Shown piece after piece: positions 46,523-55,740 of a DNA stretch of 64,000 nt. The DNA is taken from positions 1 through 64,000 of the forward strand of contig JAPOHD010000007.1 in the NCBI GenBank assembly GCA_026671195.1, read 5' to 3'. Positions within the stretch are counted from its first letter, which is position 1. Each line of letters opens with the position of its first letter. A program made the translations under genes and the position numbers. This DNA is from Draconibacterium aestuarii. GTDB lineage: Bacteria; Bacteroidota; Bacteroidia; Bacteroidales; Prolixibacteraceae. The notes under the pieces were generated by a model. The model ran no database searches and was not told the DNA's origin. It worked only from the letters and a program-made list of their open reading frames with translations.

Positions 46523-47926
46523 CTAAATATTAGGAACATCAAAGACTGAAAACTCCAAAATATGAGGTTCACCCTTTGCTTCCAAAACTGTTAGCCGAAC
46601 TGCCGAAACTTCCATATCATCAAACCGATGGATGAATTTATGCCCAATACAGGAACCTTCAAATATCGTTTGCCAGCCTTGTTTTGTTTTTCCTTCCAGT
46701 ACAAACTTCCTAACCCGCTCACCTTTTGAAATATCTTCCATTAAAACAAGCTGGTTTACGTTTTGCTTTTTCTGAAGTTGGAGGTTTATCTTTTCCCCTT
46801 TTCCGGCAGCGGTGGCAATCGGGCTTGAAAACCTGCGGTTTATCTCATCACCAAATTCTTTCAGGCGTTTTACATCAGGTTCGGGCATTAAGCCATCGGG
46901 GCCCGGCGTAACGCCAAGAATCAAGCTGGTGTTGTGGCCTACCGAATTGTAATAGATATTCACCAGCTTATCAAGTGGATAGATAATATGTTCGCGTTCA
47001 GGTTCCCAAAACCAATCGTGTCCGCCATGTCCACGCAAAGGGGCATCACTCATGGCATGCATGTAATATCTTCCATCGGGATCGCCGGTTTTCAGCAGCT
47101 GAAAATTATTGGCAGCAATCTCCTTTTTAGCCGATTCTCCGGCACCTGTTGAAACATACGGGAATGTTCCCCAGCAAGGATAGGGAACGGTACCTGTTTC
47201 GCTGCCTCCCCAACGCATATCGGCGCGTTGCAGGTTGTGGTAAAACAAACAGTTGGCCTGGTGTTTTTCGAAAACCGACAATACATCGGGGCCACCCTGT
47301 TCCGGACCGTGTGCACCACCGTCGAACCAAACCATGGCCCAGTCGCCGTATCTGGTAAAAATCTCCTTTACAATTTTTTCAATCATGATGTTGTAGTGCT
47401 TTTGCCGGTTTTGGGCAAAAGTATTATCGCCATGCACTTTAAAGTCATGAATACCGTAAAAAGCATTCCAACGTGTACCAATATATACACCGGGAAGAAT
47501 ACCGTATTTTTCGCAGGCCGTTTTAAAATCGCGCAGAATATCGCCTTTACCATCCTGCCATTTAAGGGCTTTCATACAATAGGGTGTGGCATCGCTCTGA
47601 TGGAAAAAGAATCCGGTTTCGTGACTTACAGTAAAAATGGCGATTTTAAATCCACCATCTTTTAACGATTTAATCCACTGGTCCATATCGTATTTTTGCG
47701 GATTGAAGGCATTGTAATCCTTCACCGGAGTAATACGTGCTTCTTTTTGCACATAGAATTCACCATCGAAAACGTGCAAATCCCAGCAAACCAGGGCTGC
47801 CAGTTCGGCATTTTGCCACTGAATTTGGGCAGGGGTTGGGATGGGTACATCATTTGAGATTTGTGCATATAACACAACCGTAGTCAGCAAAAACAGACTC
47901 AGAATACTGATTATTTTTTTGAACAT
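46523..47926 (-). CDS. GH29 alpha-L-fucosidase, copy B
   Basis: 467 aa from the ATG at 47926 (MFKKIISILSLFLL), chosen because it gives a clean signal peptide; the open frame runs 56 codons further up without one. The nucleophile region MVWFDGGAHG (D202) and C-terminal beta-sandwich match copy A at 39395 residue for residue in most motifs, so they are paralogues. Its first 537 bp are also duplicated, decayed, at 52113-52645. It has its own leader of over 180 bp, and a terminator separates it from the upstream GH106-like gene. Confidence 0.92.
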   Translation of the reverse strand: MFKKIISILSLFLLTTVVLYAQISNDVPIPTPAQIQWQNAELAALVCWDLHVFDGEFYVQKEARITPVKDYNAFNPQKYDMDQWIKSLKDGGFKIAIFTVSHETGFFFHQSDATPYCMKALKWQDGKGDILRDFKTACEKYGILPGVYIGTRWNAFYGIHDFKVHGDNTFAQNRQKHYNIMIEKIVKEIFTRYGDWAMVWFDGGAHGPEQGGPDVLSVFEKHQANCLFYHNLQRADMRWGGSETGTVPYPCWGTFPYVSTGAGESAKKEIAANNFQLLKTGDPDGRYYMHAMSDAPLRGHGGHDWFWEPEREHIIYPLDKLVNIYYNSVGHNTSLILGVTPGPDGLMPEPDVKRLKEFGDEINRRFSSPIATAAGKGEKINLQLQKKQNVNQLVLMEDISKGERVRKFVLEGKTKQGWQTIFEGSCIGHKFIHRFDDMEVSAVRLTVLEAKGEPHILEFSVFDVPNI

Positions 47927-48110
47927 ACTATATATTCTGAACCAGAGCGCGATGGAATTGTCAGAATATGAACATGCGGAGAATGTTCCCGGGATTTGAA
48001 TTAAGTTGATCAATTTCGCATGCATCTTTTTAAGATTAAGTTGATTTATAAATATACCAATTAAGTTTTTTTTATGACAATACCATCCAGACACGCAATG
48101 ATAAAGATAA

Positions 48111-48142
48111 AAAGGCTCAGCATTTCTGCAGAGCCTTTTAAC
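48111..48142 (-). terminator. Terminator between GH106-like and GH29 copy B
   Basis: AAAGGCTC-tgcagaaatgct-GAGCCTTT hairpin with a T-run on the minus strand, about 28 bp after the GH106-like stop. The same loop sequence (TGCAGAAATG) recurs in the terminator at 63429-63458. Confidence 0.75.
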
Positions 48143-48169
48143 ATTTTATTCTTTATTATGGTAAAATTA

Positions 48170-51118
48170 CTATTTCATTATAGCTTCTGATATAACAACC
48201 GGTCCGAGTAAACCTGATGGTTCCAAAGGAATATTTGTTATTGGACGCCCCCGAAAATCATGTGACAATACAATATTGGTTTTTGTTATCTGCTTTTCAG
48301 AAGGATACAGCTCATCGCCGGCAACCCGATTATACCATGAATTGACAACTTTGATTTCAAGTTGATTGTCACCCATTTTAAGCTCATTAGTAATATCTAC
48401 ACGGAAGGGTGCAGTCCAAAGAATTCCTTTGTACTGGCCATTAATTGTTACTTCGGCAATACCAACATCTTTTACACTTCCCAACTCCAAATAGTAAAAC
48501 TCGTCGTCCTGTGGTTTGTTTTGAAAAGTAAATGATTTAGTGTATACTGCTTCTCCGGAATAATATTTAATATCCAAATCCTCATGTTTCGTCCAATCCA
48601 TCAGTTCAGGAAAAAGAACAGATGCAGGTCCCCCCAGTTTGGGATCAAAACTTACTTTCCATTCGCCTGAAATCTTTTGCAGAGTTTTATAATCAGCAAA
48701 ATTCGTTGTTTCAGAGCCCTGTTTATGGGTTGAAACTGGTTGATTAAAAACTACCATTATTGCCTGACAGGGTTCCAATGTCAGAGGAACTGTGGTTACT
48801 TCATTTTTCTGAGAAAAAGCCAATGCTGACCTGATTTCACCGGTTAAAGCATCCCAGAACTCAGGTTGTTTCCCTGAAACCCGGAAAGAACAATTGATTT
48901 TACGGCGTTCTGTAGTTTGATTGGTAACAAAATAAACATCAAGCTCTCCAACGGTATAGTGAATATAATCGAAATCCTTTTTACTATCACTCTCAGCCAC
49001 ATCAAAATCAGGTAAAATGCCTTTTGACAGAAGATATTTCCTTGCAGTTACGCCCCAGCGAACAGTTCCCTTAGCATAGTTTTTTTCTCCCGTTGCAGAA
49101 ACTGTATTCCCCCATATTTTATCTGCTAAAGTCTTAAATTCTTGCTGAGCTTTTTCACCACCAACAACACTGACCATCTGCTCTGGTTTATTTCCCAAAA
49201 CAGTAGCACCATTTTGCAACAGTTCTTCCACCTTCCTCAAAATAGCAAGCGAAAGCACATTATGATCGGGCAAAACCAACACACGATATTCTACTCCTCC
49301 CGGAACCACAATTTTGCCGTTGCGCATTTTTAATTGTAAAAAAATAGTTTCGTCAGTTACATCGTAATCAAAACCGGGCATTACACCTGCCGGATCGGAA
49401 TGTTTATACGGGAATACATTGGGAACATGGTCACCATAATAGTACAGTACATCGGCAACAAATTTTCCTTCTTGCACAATCGATTGTATGCGATGCATGT
49501 AATCGATAAAAGCTCCGGATTGATTCCACCACGTTACCTGCGGATTTACGTGTGTTCCTGCAAAATATTCCTGTCCGGGCAAGCCCATTTCGGGAGGAGA
49601 AGCTGTAAATGTGTGAAAATACATGCGGTTTAATCCAGCACAAATTTCATGATCGAATGCAGACTTCTGATCGCGCCAGAGTTCATCGTTCCAATGCGGC
49701 CCAATTGTAGTAAAGGATTCAGCACCGACAATTTTTTTCCCGTAAATGTGAGCGGCCGATGAAGCCTGTTTCAAAAAGAAACGGTTTTCGTCAAGCGGAC
49801 GATGCGGCGAAGGCGACCAAAATTCGCTCATTACAATATCGTTGAATCCATAATTTTTAATTCCGTCCATTGGCCCGGCATGTGGTCCGGCAGACTCGGG
49901 TTGAATGCCCATATTGTATTTGTGTGCATATTCCTGAAAACGTGCATAATGGTTGTACGCGACCAAATCGCCAATGGTTTTTCTAAAGTCGGCAAGAAAA
50001 GCATTCGATGTATTGATATCATTAACTATATATCCGGCAACAATTGGCAAATAATTCTTTAGATCATATCCGCGATAGTTAGTAAATTCTTCTGCAAATT
50101 TATCGGTCCAGTTCATACCACCACACTCCCAGCTATCGGTTTCCATGTATTTTAAAGTAGTTCCCACATGAGCGCCGGCCTTTTCAAAAATTGGTTCAAC
50201 AACATCATTCCAATAAAAATCAAAAGCATCTGTGCTCATATAATCCAATACGCGTCCCTGCCAGTCACCACTCGAAGTTGAAACATGAGCATCGGTACAA
50301 GTATACCCGATCCGCATTACCACCCACTCTCCTGCAGGCGCATCCCAATTTAAAATACCATCAGAATTCATTTGAGAGGTCAAATCAATGATCTCGTCTT
50401 TATTTATAATAAAAGTTGACTGATTATTTGAAGGTCTTCTGGTTTTAGGCTCATTAAAAAGAAGAAAGCGGCAATCGGGTGCCGATCCTCCCAATTCGTG
50501 AAACCCCAGCTTATAATCCAGATCAGAAATAGTTTCTGTTGTTTTGTTTTTATCACTTACCGGAAGTGCAAGCACGGCCACATCTTTGTAAAAATCGTCT
50601 CTTGTGTTTGGTTGTTCTATTCGTTTGGAAATCTTTTCCCATCCTTTAACTTTAGTTTCAGAAAAAGTTATTTGTTTGGCAGCATATTTTGGAGTTACAC
50701 GTGGTCCTCCCAGGTTCCATCCACTTTGGATATTAAATCCCATCTCCAGCCCAAGTCGTTTTGCTTCATCCATAGCAAAAACAAATAGTTCGCTCCAATC
50801 ATCAGAACCAAACAGCGGCCCGTTCGGAATGTCTTTATTTCCTCTTTGATTATGGCCACCTGCATCAAAAATCATGGCTCCCTGAAAGTTTCGGGATTTC
50901 ATGGCTTCCAGATCTTTGGTGATGGTTTCTTGAGTAACATTTCCATTAAGCCACCACCACCAGCAATTTACACCTGTTACTCCCGGAGGTGATTGAAAAT
51001 TACTGACCAGATCCTCATAGCTTATTGCATGGGGATTTTCAATATTTTTATCGGACTGAGTTTTACACGATATAAATACCAGAAAAAGAGCAAATAGTAA
51101 ACACAAATTAGTTTTCAT
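48170..51118 (-). CDS. GH106-like alpha-L-rhamnosidase lipoprotein
   Basis: 982 aa. Lipobox FISC (C18). The hallmark tryptophan run NCWWWWLNGNVT at about 51-62 and DLEAMKSRNFQGAMIFD start a GH106-type barrel; GFNIQSGWNLGG, SEFWSPSPHRP and a long central barrel follow. The C-terminal domain (GSVKDVGIAEVTINGQYKG; VDITNELKMGDNQLEIKV) is a jelly-roll of the GH2 sugar-binding type. It releases L-rhamnose from pectin- or algal-type glycans in related enzymes; the exact linkage is unknown here. A hairpin after the dead susD lies just upstream of its ATG. Confidence 0.82.
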   Translation of the reverse strand: MKTNLCLLFALFLVFISCKTQSDKNIENPHAISYEDLVSNFQSPPGVTGVNCWWWWLNGNVTQETITKDLEAMKSRNFQGAMIFDAGGHNQRGNKDIPNGPLFGSDDWSELFVFAMDEAKRLGLEMGFNIQSGWNLGGPRVTPKYAAKQITFSETKVKGWEKISKRIEQPNTRDDFYKDVAVLALPVSDKNKTTETISDLDYKLGFHELGGSAPDCRFLLFNEPKTRRPSNNQSTFIINKDEIIDLTSQMNSDGILNWDAPAGEWVVMRIGYTCTDAHVSTSSGDWQGRVLDYMSTDAFDFYWNDVVEPIFEKAGAHVGTTLKYMETDSWECGGMNWTDKFAEEFTNYRGYDLKNYLPIVAGYIVNDINTSNAFLADFRKTIGDLVAYNHYARFQEYAHKYNMGIQPESAGPHAGPMDGIKNYGFNDIVMSEFWSPSPHRPLDENRFFLKQASSAAHIYGKKIVGAESFTTIGPHWNDELWRDQKSAFDHEICAGLNRMYFHTFTASPPEMGLPGQEYFAGTHVNPQVTWWNQSGAFIDYMHRIQSIVQEGKFVADVLYYYGDHVPNVFPYKHSDPAGVMPGFDYDVTDETIFLQLKMRNGKIVVPGGVEYRVLVLPDHNVLSLAILRKVEELLQNGATVLGNKPEQMVSVVGGEKAQQEFKTLADKIWGNTVSATGEKNYAKGTVRWGVTARKYLLSKGILPDFDVAESDSKKDFDYIHYTVGELDVYFVTNQTTERRKINCSFRVSGKQPEFWDALTGEIRSALAFSQKNEVTTVPLTLEPCQAIMVVFNQPVSTHKQGSETTNFADYKTLQKISGEWKVSFDPKLGGPASVLFPELMDWTKHEDLDIKYYSGEAVYTKSFTFQNKPQDDEFYYLELGSVKDVGIAEVTINGQYKGILWTAPFRVDITNELKMGDNQLEIKVVNSWYNRVAGDELYPSEKQITKTNIVLSHDFRGRPITNIPLEPSGLLGPVVISEAIMK

Positions 51119-51188
51119 AAATAAGATTTAGGTTGTTGGTAAAGTGCAAAATAAATGAAGTTCTTATCAACTTCAAAAAGAAATAAAA

Positions 51189-51236
51189 AAATGTTATTCC
51201 GGTCAACCGTGTTTTGACAGGACAGAATAACATTTT
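51189..51236 (-). terminator. Terminator/attenuator after the susD remnant
   Basis: AAATGTTATTC and GGAATAACATTT arms with inner CCTGTCAA/TTGACCGG pairing, followed by a T-run on the minus strand, 14 bp after the stop of the susD remnant and 71 bp before the GH106-like ATG. The same layout follows the intact susD at 55741-55798. Confidence 0.8.
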
Positions 51237-51249
51237 AGTTTACATTTTA

Positions 51250-51360
51250 TTATCTATCCCTGCCGGGATTCTGTTCCATTTTAACATCTTTATTTCTATC
51301 AATTGCACTTTGTGGTATTGGCCACAAATTGTAATTAAAATTGAGTGTTAATTCCACGTG
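51250..51360 (-). pseudogene. C-terminal remnant of a SusD-like gene
   Basis: The last 36 codons before TAA at 51250 read as a typical SusD/RagB C-terminus: NYNLWPIPQSAIDRNK, then KMEQNPGRDR and stop. Upstream, the reading frame decays into the 42-bp repeat array at 51431-51682. No other SusD sequence and no SusC remain here. It shows that a second SusC/SusD pair once preceded the GH106-like gene. Confidence 0.85.
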
Positions 51361-51430
51361 AGGGAGCAGAGCATATTTACGAATTCGGAAACCCTTAATT
51401 CTATTGATCCCGAGGCAGGTTCACCCCTTC

Positions 51431-51682
51431 CCCGGGGCTTTTTTTATTCCAATTGGCAGTTTCACCGTCCCATTGGCAATTTTTTTACGCCAACTGGCCC
51501 GGTTCACCAGCCCATCGGCATTTTTTTTGATTTAATTGGCAATGACAACCGTCCCCTTGGCAATTTTTCTGATTTAATTACACACAGTGACCAGTCCCCC
51601 GGCAATTTTTCTGATTTAATCGGATCGTTTATCGTCTCCATTGGCAATTTCTATGAAATAATTGGCAAACGCTGCGTTCACA
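51431..51682. repeat. Six-unit 42-bp tandem repeat with a 21-bp half-period
   Basis: Units begin at 51431, 51473, 51515, 51557, 51599 and 51641, exactly 42 bp apart. Most begin TTGGCA and hold a second TTGGCA-like box 21 bp in, so the basic unit is 21 bp. In the plus-strand frame from 51358 this reads as a repeating 14-residue pattern around IGNF-DL and IGN. It could be coding decay or a non-coding array; no start with a promoter is evident. Confidence 0.8.
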
Positions 51683-52112
51683 GGCAGTTTTTCCATTTTT
51701 TTCTTTGGCTCCTTTGGCGGTTTCTAGAATGATTAGAAAACTATTACCGTTCATTGATTACAAATCGGCCTCAATGGGTGCGGATGGAATAAGGCGAATC
51801 GCGCATTATCCGCAATAAGGCACATCTATAAATGAAAGAACTGGTGGACGAAATCCGTATTGCAGGCAAATACCTCTTTTAAAATGACCAGCAACAGCTA
51901 AAGGGATATTCGAGCCAATACTGGAAGAAGTATAACCGGAAAAAGATGACACTCCAAGCGAAGTATGTTATACAGGCTACTTCCCTCTTTTGCCCGGATA
52001 ATTAAGTGCACTTGGTTGGATATTATGCACCAGGTAAATATCTTTCAAGAGTAATGCATTGTATCGAAACATCCTACGCTCCTATCCGGCCACCAAATCG
52101 GCGCCAGCTGAG
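51683..52112. other. Unassigned decayed stretch
   Basis: About 430 bp with no intact gene. A short plus-strand frame near 51830-51880 (MKELVDEIRIAGKYLF) is broken by a stop. The junction with the duplicated fucosidase is at about 52113. No transposase motif or clear target-site duplication was found by eye. Confidence 0.4.
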
Positions 52113-52645
52113 GTTGTAGTGCTTTTGACGGTTTTGCGCAAACTGGTTACCGCCATGCACTTTAAAATCGTGAATGCCATAAAAAGCGTTCCAATGGGTT
52201 CCGATATATACACCGGGAAGAATACCGTATTTTTCGTAGGCCGTTTTAAAATCGAACAGGATATCGCCTTTACCATCCTGCCATTTTAGAGCTTTCATAC
52301 AGTAAGGCGTGGCATCGCTCTGATGGAAAAAGAACCCGGTTTCGTGACTTACAGTAAAATGGCATTTTTAAATCCGCCGTCTTTTAACGCTTTAATCCAT
52401 TGGTCCATGTCGTATTTTTGCGGATTAAAAATATTGTAATCTTCTACCGGAGTAATACGTGCTTCTTTTTGCATATAAAATTCACCATCGAAAACGTGCA
52501 AATCCCAGCAAATCAGGGCTGCCAGTTCGGCATTTTGCCACTCAGGCTGGGCGGGAGTTGGGATGGGTACATTTGTATCTATTTGAGCACTTATTTGTCC
52601 AAATAAACCAAGCAGCATTGAAACTGTACAAAGTATATTATTCAT
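52113..52645 (-). pseudogene. Truncated, frameshifted GH29 fucosidase copy
   Basis: Colinear with codons 1 to about 179 of GH29 copy B (46523-47926) at high nucleotide identity, for example the shared GGGAAGAATACCGTATTTTT block. The ATG at 52645 and a signal peptide remain (MNNILCTVSMLLGLFGQISA). A frameshift near 52354-52362, where A and T runs have shortened relative to copy B, breaks the frame. The sequence stops being homologous at about 52113, before the catalytic aspartate, so the product would be dead. Confidence 0.92.
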
Positions 52646-52837
52646 TAGATTAGGTCATTAGATAATTATATCGTTTAATCCATTACGAAAACCTGAACCG
52701 GTCTTAACAATCTAGAAGAAAGTGACTCCTTAAATCGAAACGAGCTTCACTGCCCCTCCTTTGCAAGACGACTCCTTCGGAGCACTCCAATTACAAATTG
52801 GCGTTAGCGGATTATTAGGGATCAAGTTTTCGTATAA

Positions 52838-52950
52838 GTTAGGTAATCCTAGTTGTTTTACCCACCTGACGAGGTTCCTTAACTACTTGAATAAATTCCC
52901 CGGGTTCTTCCATACGTTATTTAAGTCTCTCTAAGTAAAGACTTTCAAAC
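52838..52950 (-). pseudogene. Fragment of an AAA_14/DUF4143-type ATPase
   Basis: Reading the minus strand from 52950 gives SLYLERLK, a stop, then MEEPGEFIQVVKEPRQVGKTT. This matches the N-terminus of AAA_14 (DUF4143) ATPases, whose Walker A is usually GPRQVGKTT; here G is E. The frame is interrupted and continues only a few codons. It is an inactive relic, probably of a toxin-antitoxin-like or mobile ATPase gene. Confidence 0.65.
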
Positions 52951-53629
52951 TTAAACACATGTGTTACTCAATAAGATGAATAAATTTACTCAATATATTT
53001 TATATTACTCTTATTCCCACCGCATATAAGAATAATTGGCATTCATCAAAAAACTTCGACAAATTTACCGGGACATCAAAAAGAGTTGGAGAAAATCCAA
53101 CCTCGAACGGCAAACGAAATAACATTAACACCATCACGATTATGGCACATGTACTTTCTGCCCATATCGCCTTCATGGTCACCCCTGACTCAAATCCAAA
53201 CCAGCGGAGGAAAGGTAGTTTGGTTTTTCTAGAGGGATAATGTTTTTAGCGGCAAATTCTAGGATTAAAAAATTTATCTTTCGTTTTATCTGTATCCCGG
53301 GCAAGTGGGTAAAATCCAGCAGGCAATCCAAACTAAGCTTATACGGGGCCCACTGCTTCAAAACTTAAGACAGTTGACTTGTTGATGCCTGGGCACAGTA
53401 CTAAGGAAGAACCAATTCCAATAAATGTAATTATACCCAAACTCTAACAACCGCCTTTAAAGAAGATAAAAATCAACCTATAACCATTTTGGTTTTTTAA
53501 AATTGCAACCGAAAGCAACGAATTCATTGAAGCCAAAACAAATAAATTAAAAAATTGTGAGATATGCGGATTTAAGGTAAAATTGCACGGCAGCGGGGGA
53601 ATCGATTATTTTTTTTTTGATAAAAAAAA
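52951..53629. other. Unassigned AT-rich stretch in the decay zone
   Basis: About 680 bp without a supported gene. One plus-strand open frame runs about 75 codons near 53020-53240 and includes TITIMAHVLSAHIAFMVTPD, but has no start context and no recognised family. Another short frame near 53555-53600 holds a CEICGF pair. Both could be remnants; I do not assign them. Confidence 0.35.
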
Positions 53630-53655
53630 GACATCGTCCAAAATGAACGATGCCT
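53630..53655 (-). terminator. Terminator after the Gfo/Idh gene
   Basis: On the minus strand GGCATCGT-tcattttgg-ACGATGTC then eight T's, 21 bp after the oxidoreductase stop. It closes the SusC-SusD-DUF1080-Gfo/Idh transcript. Confidence 0.8.
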
Positions 53656-53675
53656 CTTCCAATTTAACTTAACTT

Positions 53676-54965
53676 CTAAAATTTACGATATTTAAAATCC
53701 AATAATTTATTGGCTTCTGGTTCAACAAATTTTGCAGAAGCAATATCCCAGTGTAATTTTTTATTAGGGAATCGGTTTCCAATTACTCCTAAAAGAATTG
53801 ATTCGGTTAAATGAGCGGCATAATCAAATGATGCACTACATTTATCTTTACCCATGCAGGTATCAACAAATTGATGGTAATGATCTGCTTTTGGAATTTC
53901 GGGGAAATCAATTGGTTCGTATTTTTTATTTACGATTAATTTGGGGTAATCCCAATGTGGCAATAGCAAATTGCCTTTTTCACCAACAAACATAGCTCCC
54001 TGGTCGGGAAGAATCTCACCATTTGGCAAGCTCAAATCTTTATGCTTTTTAGGTGCCCCCGGGCCATCATACCAAACCCATTTTAATGTTTCGGTTGTAT
54101 AACCAGTACCCGGGAATTCATACTCCACAACATTATGTTCGGGATGCCCAAAACCGTTAGGTTTTCTACACTTGGTTTTTATTGTTTTTGGCACATCCAA
54201 TTCCAGGGCAGTATAAGGAGTATCAAAAATATGAACTCCCATATCACCAAGAGTTCCGCAACCGTAATCTAGAAGTTTACGCCAATTCCCCGGATGATAT
54301 ATTTTATCTTTATACGGACGTTCTGGCGAAGTTCCCAACCAAAGATTCCAATCTAAGTTTGCAGGTACCGGATCGCTACCAGTAGGTGCAGAGCCATCGT
54401 ATCCCCAATTTTTAGGCGACCATGCTCTTACAGTGCTCACTTTTCCAATAATTCCAGACTTAATTAACAGCACAGCTTTTAAGTACATATCGCTGGAATG
54501 ACATTGAATCCCCATTTGAGTTATCAGATTATTCTCTCTAGCATATTTTCGCATAGATCTTGCTTCGGAAACATGATGAGTTAGCGGTTTCTGACAATAA
54601 ACCGGCTTGCCCATTTGCATTGCCAGAATTGATGCTGGAGCATGCGTATGGTCTGGAGCTGAAACAACAACTGCGTCAATTTCGCTACGCATTTTATCGA
54701 ACAACACACGGTAATCGGTAAATAATTTTGCTTGAGGAAACATCTTTTGTGCCGCACCTAAACAAACTGAATCAACATCGCATAAAGCGGTTACTTCAAC
54801 CATAGGATGAGAGGCTATTGATTTGAGGTCAGACAGCCCCATTCCGCCAACTCCAATATGTGCGGTTCTTAATTTTCCGTTTTTAGTAAGTGCCCAAACC
54901 GATGACGGCAACATGGTAATCGAGGCAAAAGCTGCTGCTCCTTTTAAAAAATCTCTTCTTCTCAT
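53676..54965 (-). CDS. Tat-exported Gfo/Idh/MocA family oxidoreductase
   Basis: 429 aa from the ATG at 54965 (MRRRDFLKGAAAFAS), which gives a twin-arginine signal and hence export as a folded, cofactor-loaded protein. The Rossmann motif IGVGGMG is at about 37-43, VSAPDHTHA follows, then the family lysine in YCQKPLTHHV. Members oxidise or reduce sugars using bound NAD(P); recent work ties such enzymes with DUF1080 proteins to 3-keto-glycoside chemistry. It follows the DUF1080 gene by 33 bp. Confidence 0.88.
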   Translation of the reverse strand: MRRRDFLKGAAAFASITMLPSSVWALTKNGKLRTAHIGVGGMGLSDLKSIASHPMVEVTALCDVDSVCLGAAQKMFPQAKLFTDYRVLFDKMRSEIDAVVVSAPDHTHAPASILAMQMGKPVYCQKPLTHHVSEARSMRKYARENNLITQMGIQCHSSDMYLKAVLLIKSGIIGKVSTVRAWSPKNWGYDGSAPTGSDPVPANLDWNLWLGTSPERPYKDKIYHPGNWRKLLDYGCGTLGDMGVHIFDTPYTALELDVPKTIKTKCRKPNGFGHPEHNVVEYEFPGTGYTTETLKWVWYDGPGAPKKHKDLSLPNGEILPDQGAMFVGEKGNLLLPHWDYPKLIVNKKYEPIDFPEIPKADHYHQFVDTCMGKDKCSASFDYAAHLTESILLGVIGNRFPNKKLHWDIASAKFVEPEANKLLDFKYRKF

Positions 54966-54998
54966 TTTTATTAAATTTAATAAATCAGTTGGCAAAAA

Positions 54999-55718
54999 TT
55001 ACAATTCTCTGATTTTAATCATCCTAAACTGAGTTAAACCACCATGGTCTTGTAAACCAATATGGCCTTCTTTTGCCATACCATAGTGCGTGGCATCCTT
55101 CCACTTTCCAGCTGCTTTTTGCGCTTGCCATTTATCGCTCCACAATTCATATTCTACCACCTTTTTCCCATTTAGCCAGTGTTCAACATGTGGATTTTTC
55201 ACTACAATTCGTGTTGTATTCCAATCTCCAACAAGCGCCACTTCGGCCCCAACAGGCGCTTCCATTGAATAATTTGAACCTGTGTACTGAGAATCTTTCA
55301 GTTTAGTTGGCCAACCTTTGTCATCCAATAATTGGTATTCCGGACCTGATTCGTAAATTTTTTCGGCAACTCCTTCCTTAGCATGATAAAATATACCTGA
55401 ATTACTTTCTGGTGATATTTTCCATTCTACATACAATTCAAAATTCGTATATTCTTTTTTGGTAATAATATCTCCTCCATGATCTGAACCAATCCCGGAA
55501 TTGTTCAAAATGCCATTTATGACTTTCCAGCCTGTTACTTCTTCTCCATTATACTTTTTCCATTTGTCAATACTTGACCCATTGAAAAGAAATTCCCAGG
55601 TTTCTCCTGATTTTATAATGGTAGCACTTACATCCTTATTCTTTTTTTCACTTGAAAATGAACAGGAAAACAAGGCGATACTCACTACGGATAAAAGCAA
55701 AAATGAAAACTTTCTCAT
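54999..55718 (-). CDS. DUF1080 (3-keto-disaccharide hydrolase-like) lipoprotein
   Basis: 239 aa from the ATG at 55718 (MRKFSFLLLSVVSIALFSC, lipobox C19). A concanavalin-like jelly roll carries the DUF1080 marks EWKISPESNSGIFYHA, PEYQLLDDKG, EHWLNGKKVVEYE and GHIGLQDHGG. The family includes proteins acting on 3-keto-glycosides. With the following Gfo/Idh enzyme it would form an oxidise-then-cleave pair in the periplasm. It lies between susD and Gfo/Idh, downstream of a hairpin. Confidence 0.88.
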   Translation of the reverse strand: MRKFSFLLLSVVSIALFSCSFSSEKKNKDVSATIIKSGETWEFLFNGSSIDKWKKYNGEEVTGWKVINGILNNSGIGSDHGGDIITKKEYTNFELYVEWKISPESNSGIFYHAKEGVAEKIYESGPEYQLLDDKGWPTKLKDSQYTGSNYSMEAPVGAEVALVGDWNTTRIVVKNPHVEHWLNGKKVVEYELWSDKWQAQKAAGKWKDATHYGMAKEGHIGLQDHGGLTQFRMIKIREL

Positions 55719-55740
55719 AATTTTAATATTTTTAAATATA

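Noticed and set aside
46326-46526. 66-codon plus-strand frame upstream of GH29 copy B
   Set aside because: AT-rich and crosses a dispersed-repeat half element; opposite to all neighbours.
51358-51732. 124-codon plus-strand frame over the 42-bp array
   Set aside because: Not called as a gene: it starts inside the susD remnant, has no promoter, and its regularity comes from the tandem DNA repeat.
53000-53361. Two 60-codon minus-strand frames in the scar
   Set aside because: No homology by eye and placed in decayed sequence; more likely chance.
53555-53600. CEICGF cysteine pair resembling an HNH or zinc motif
   Set aside because: Too short and without the following HNH histidines.
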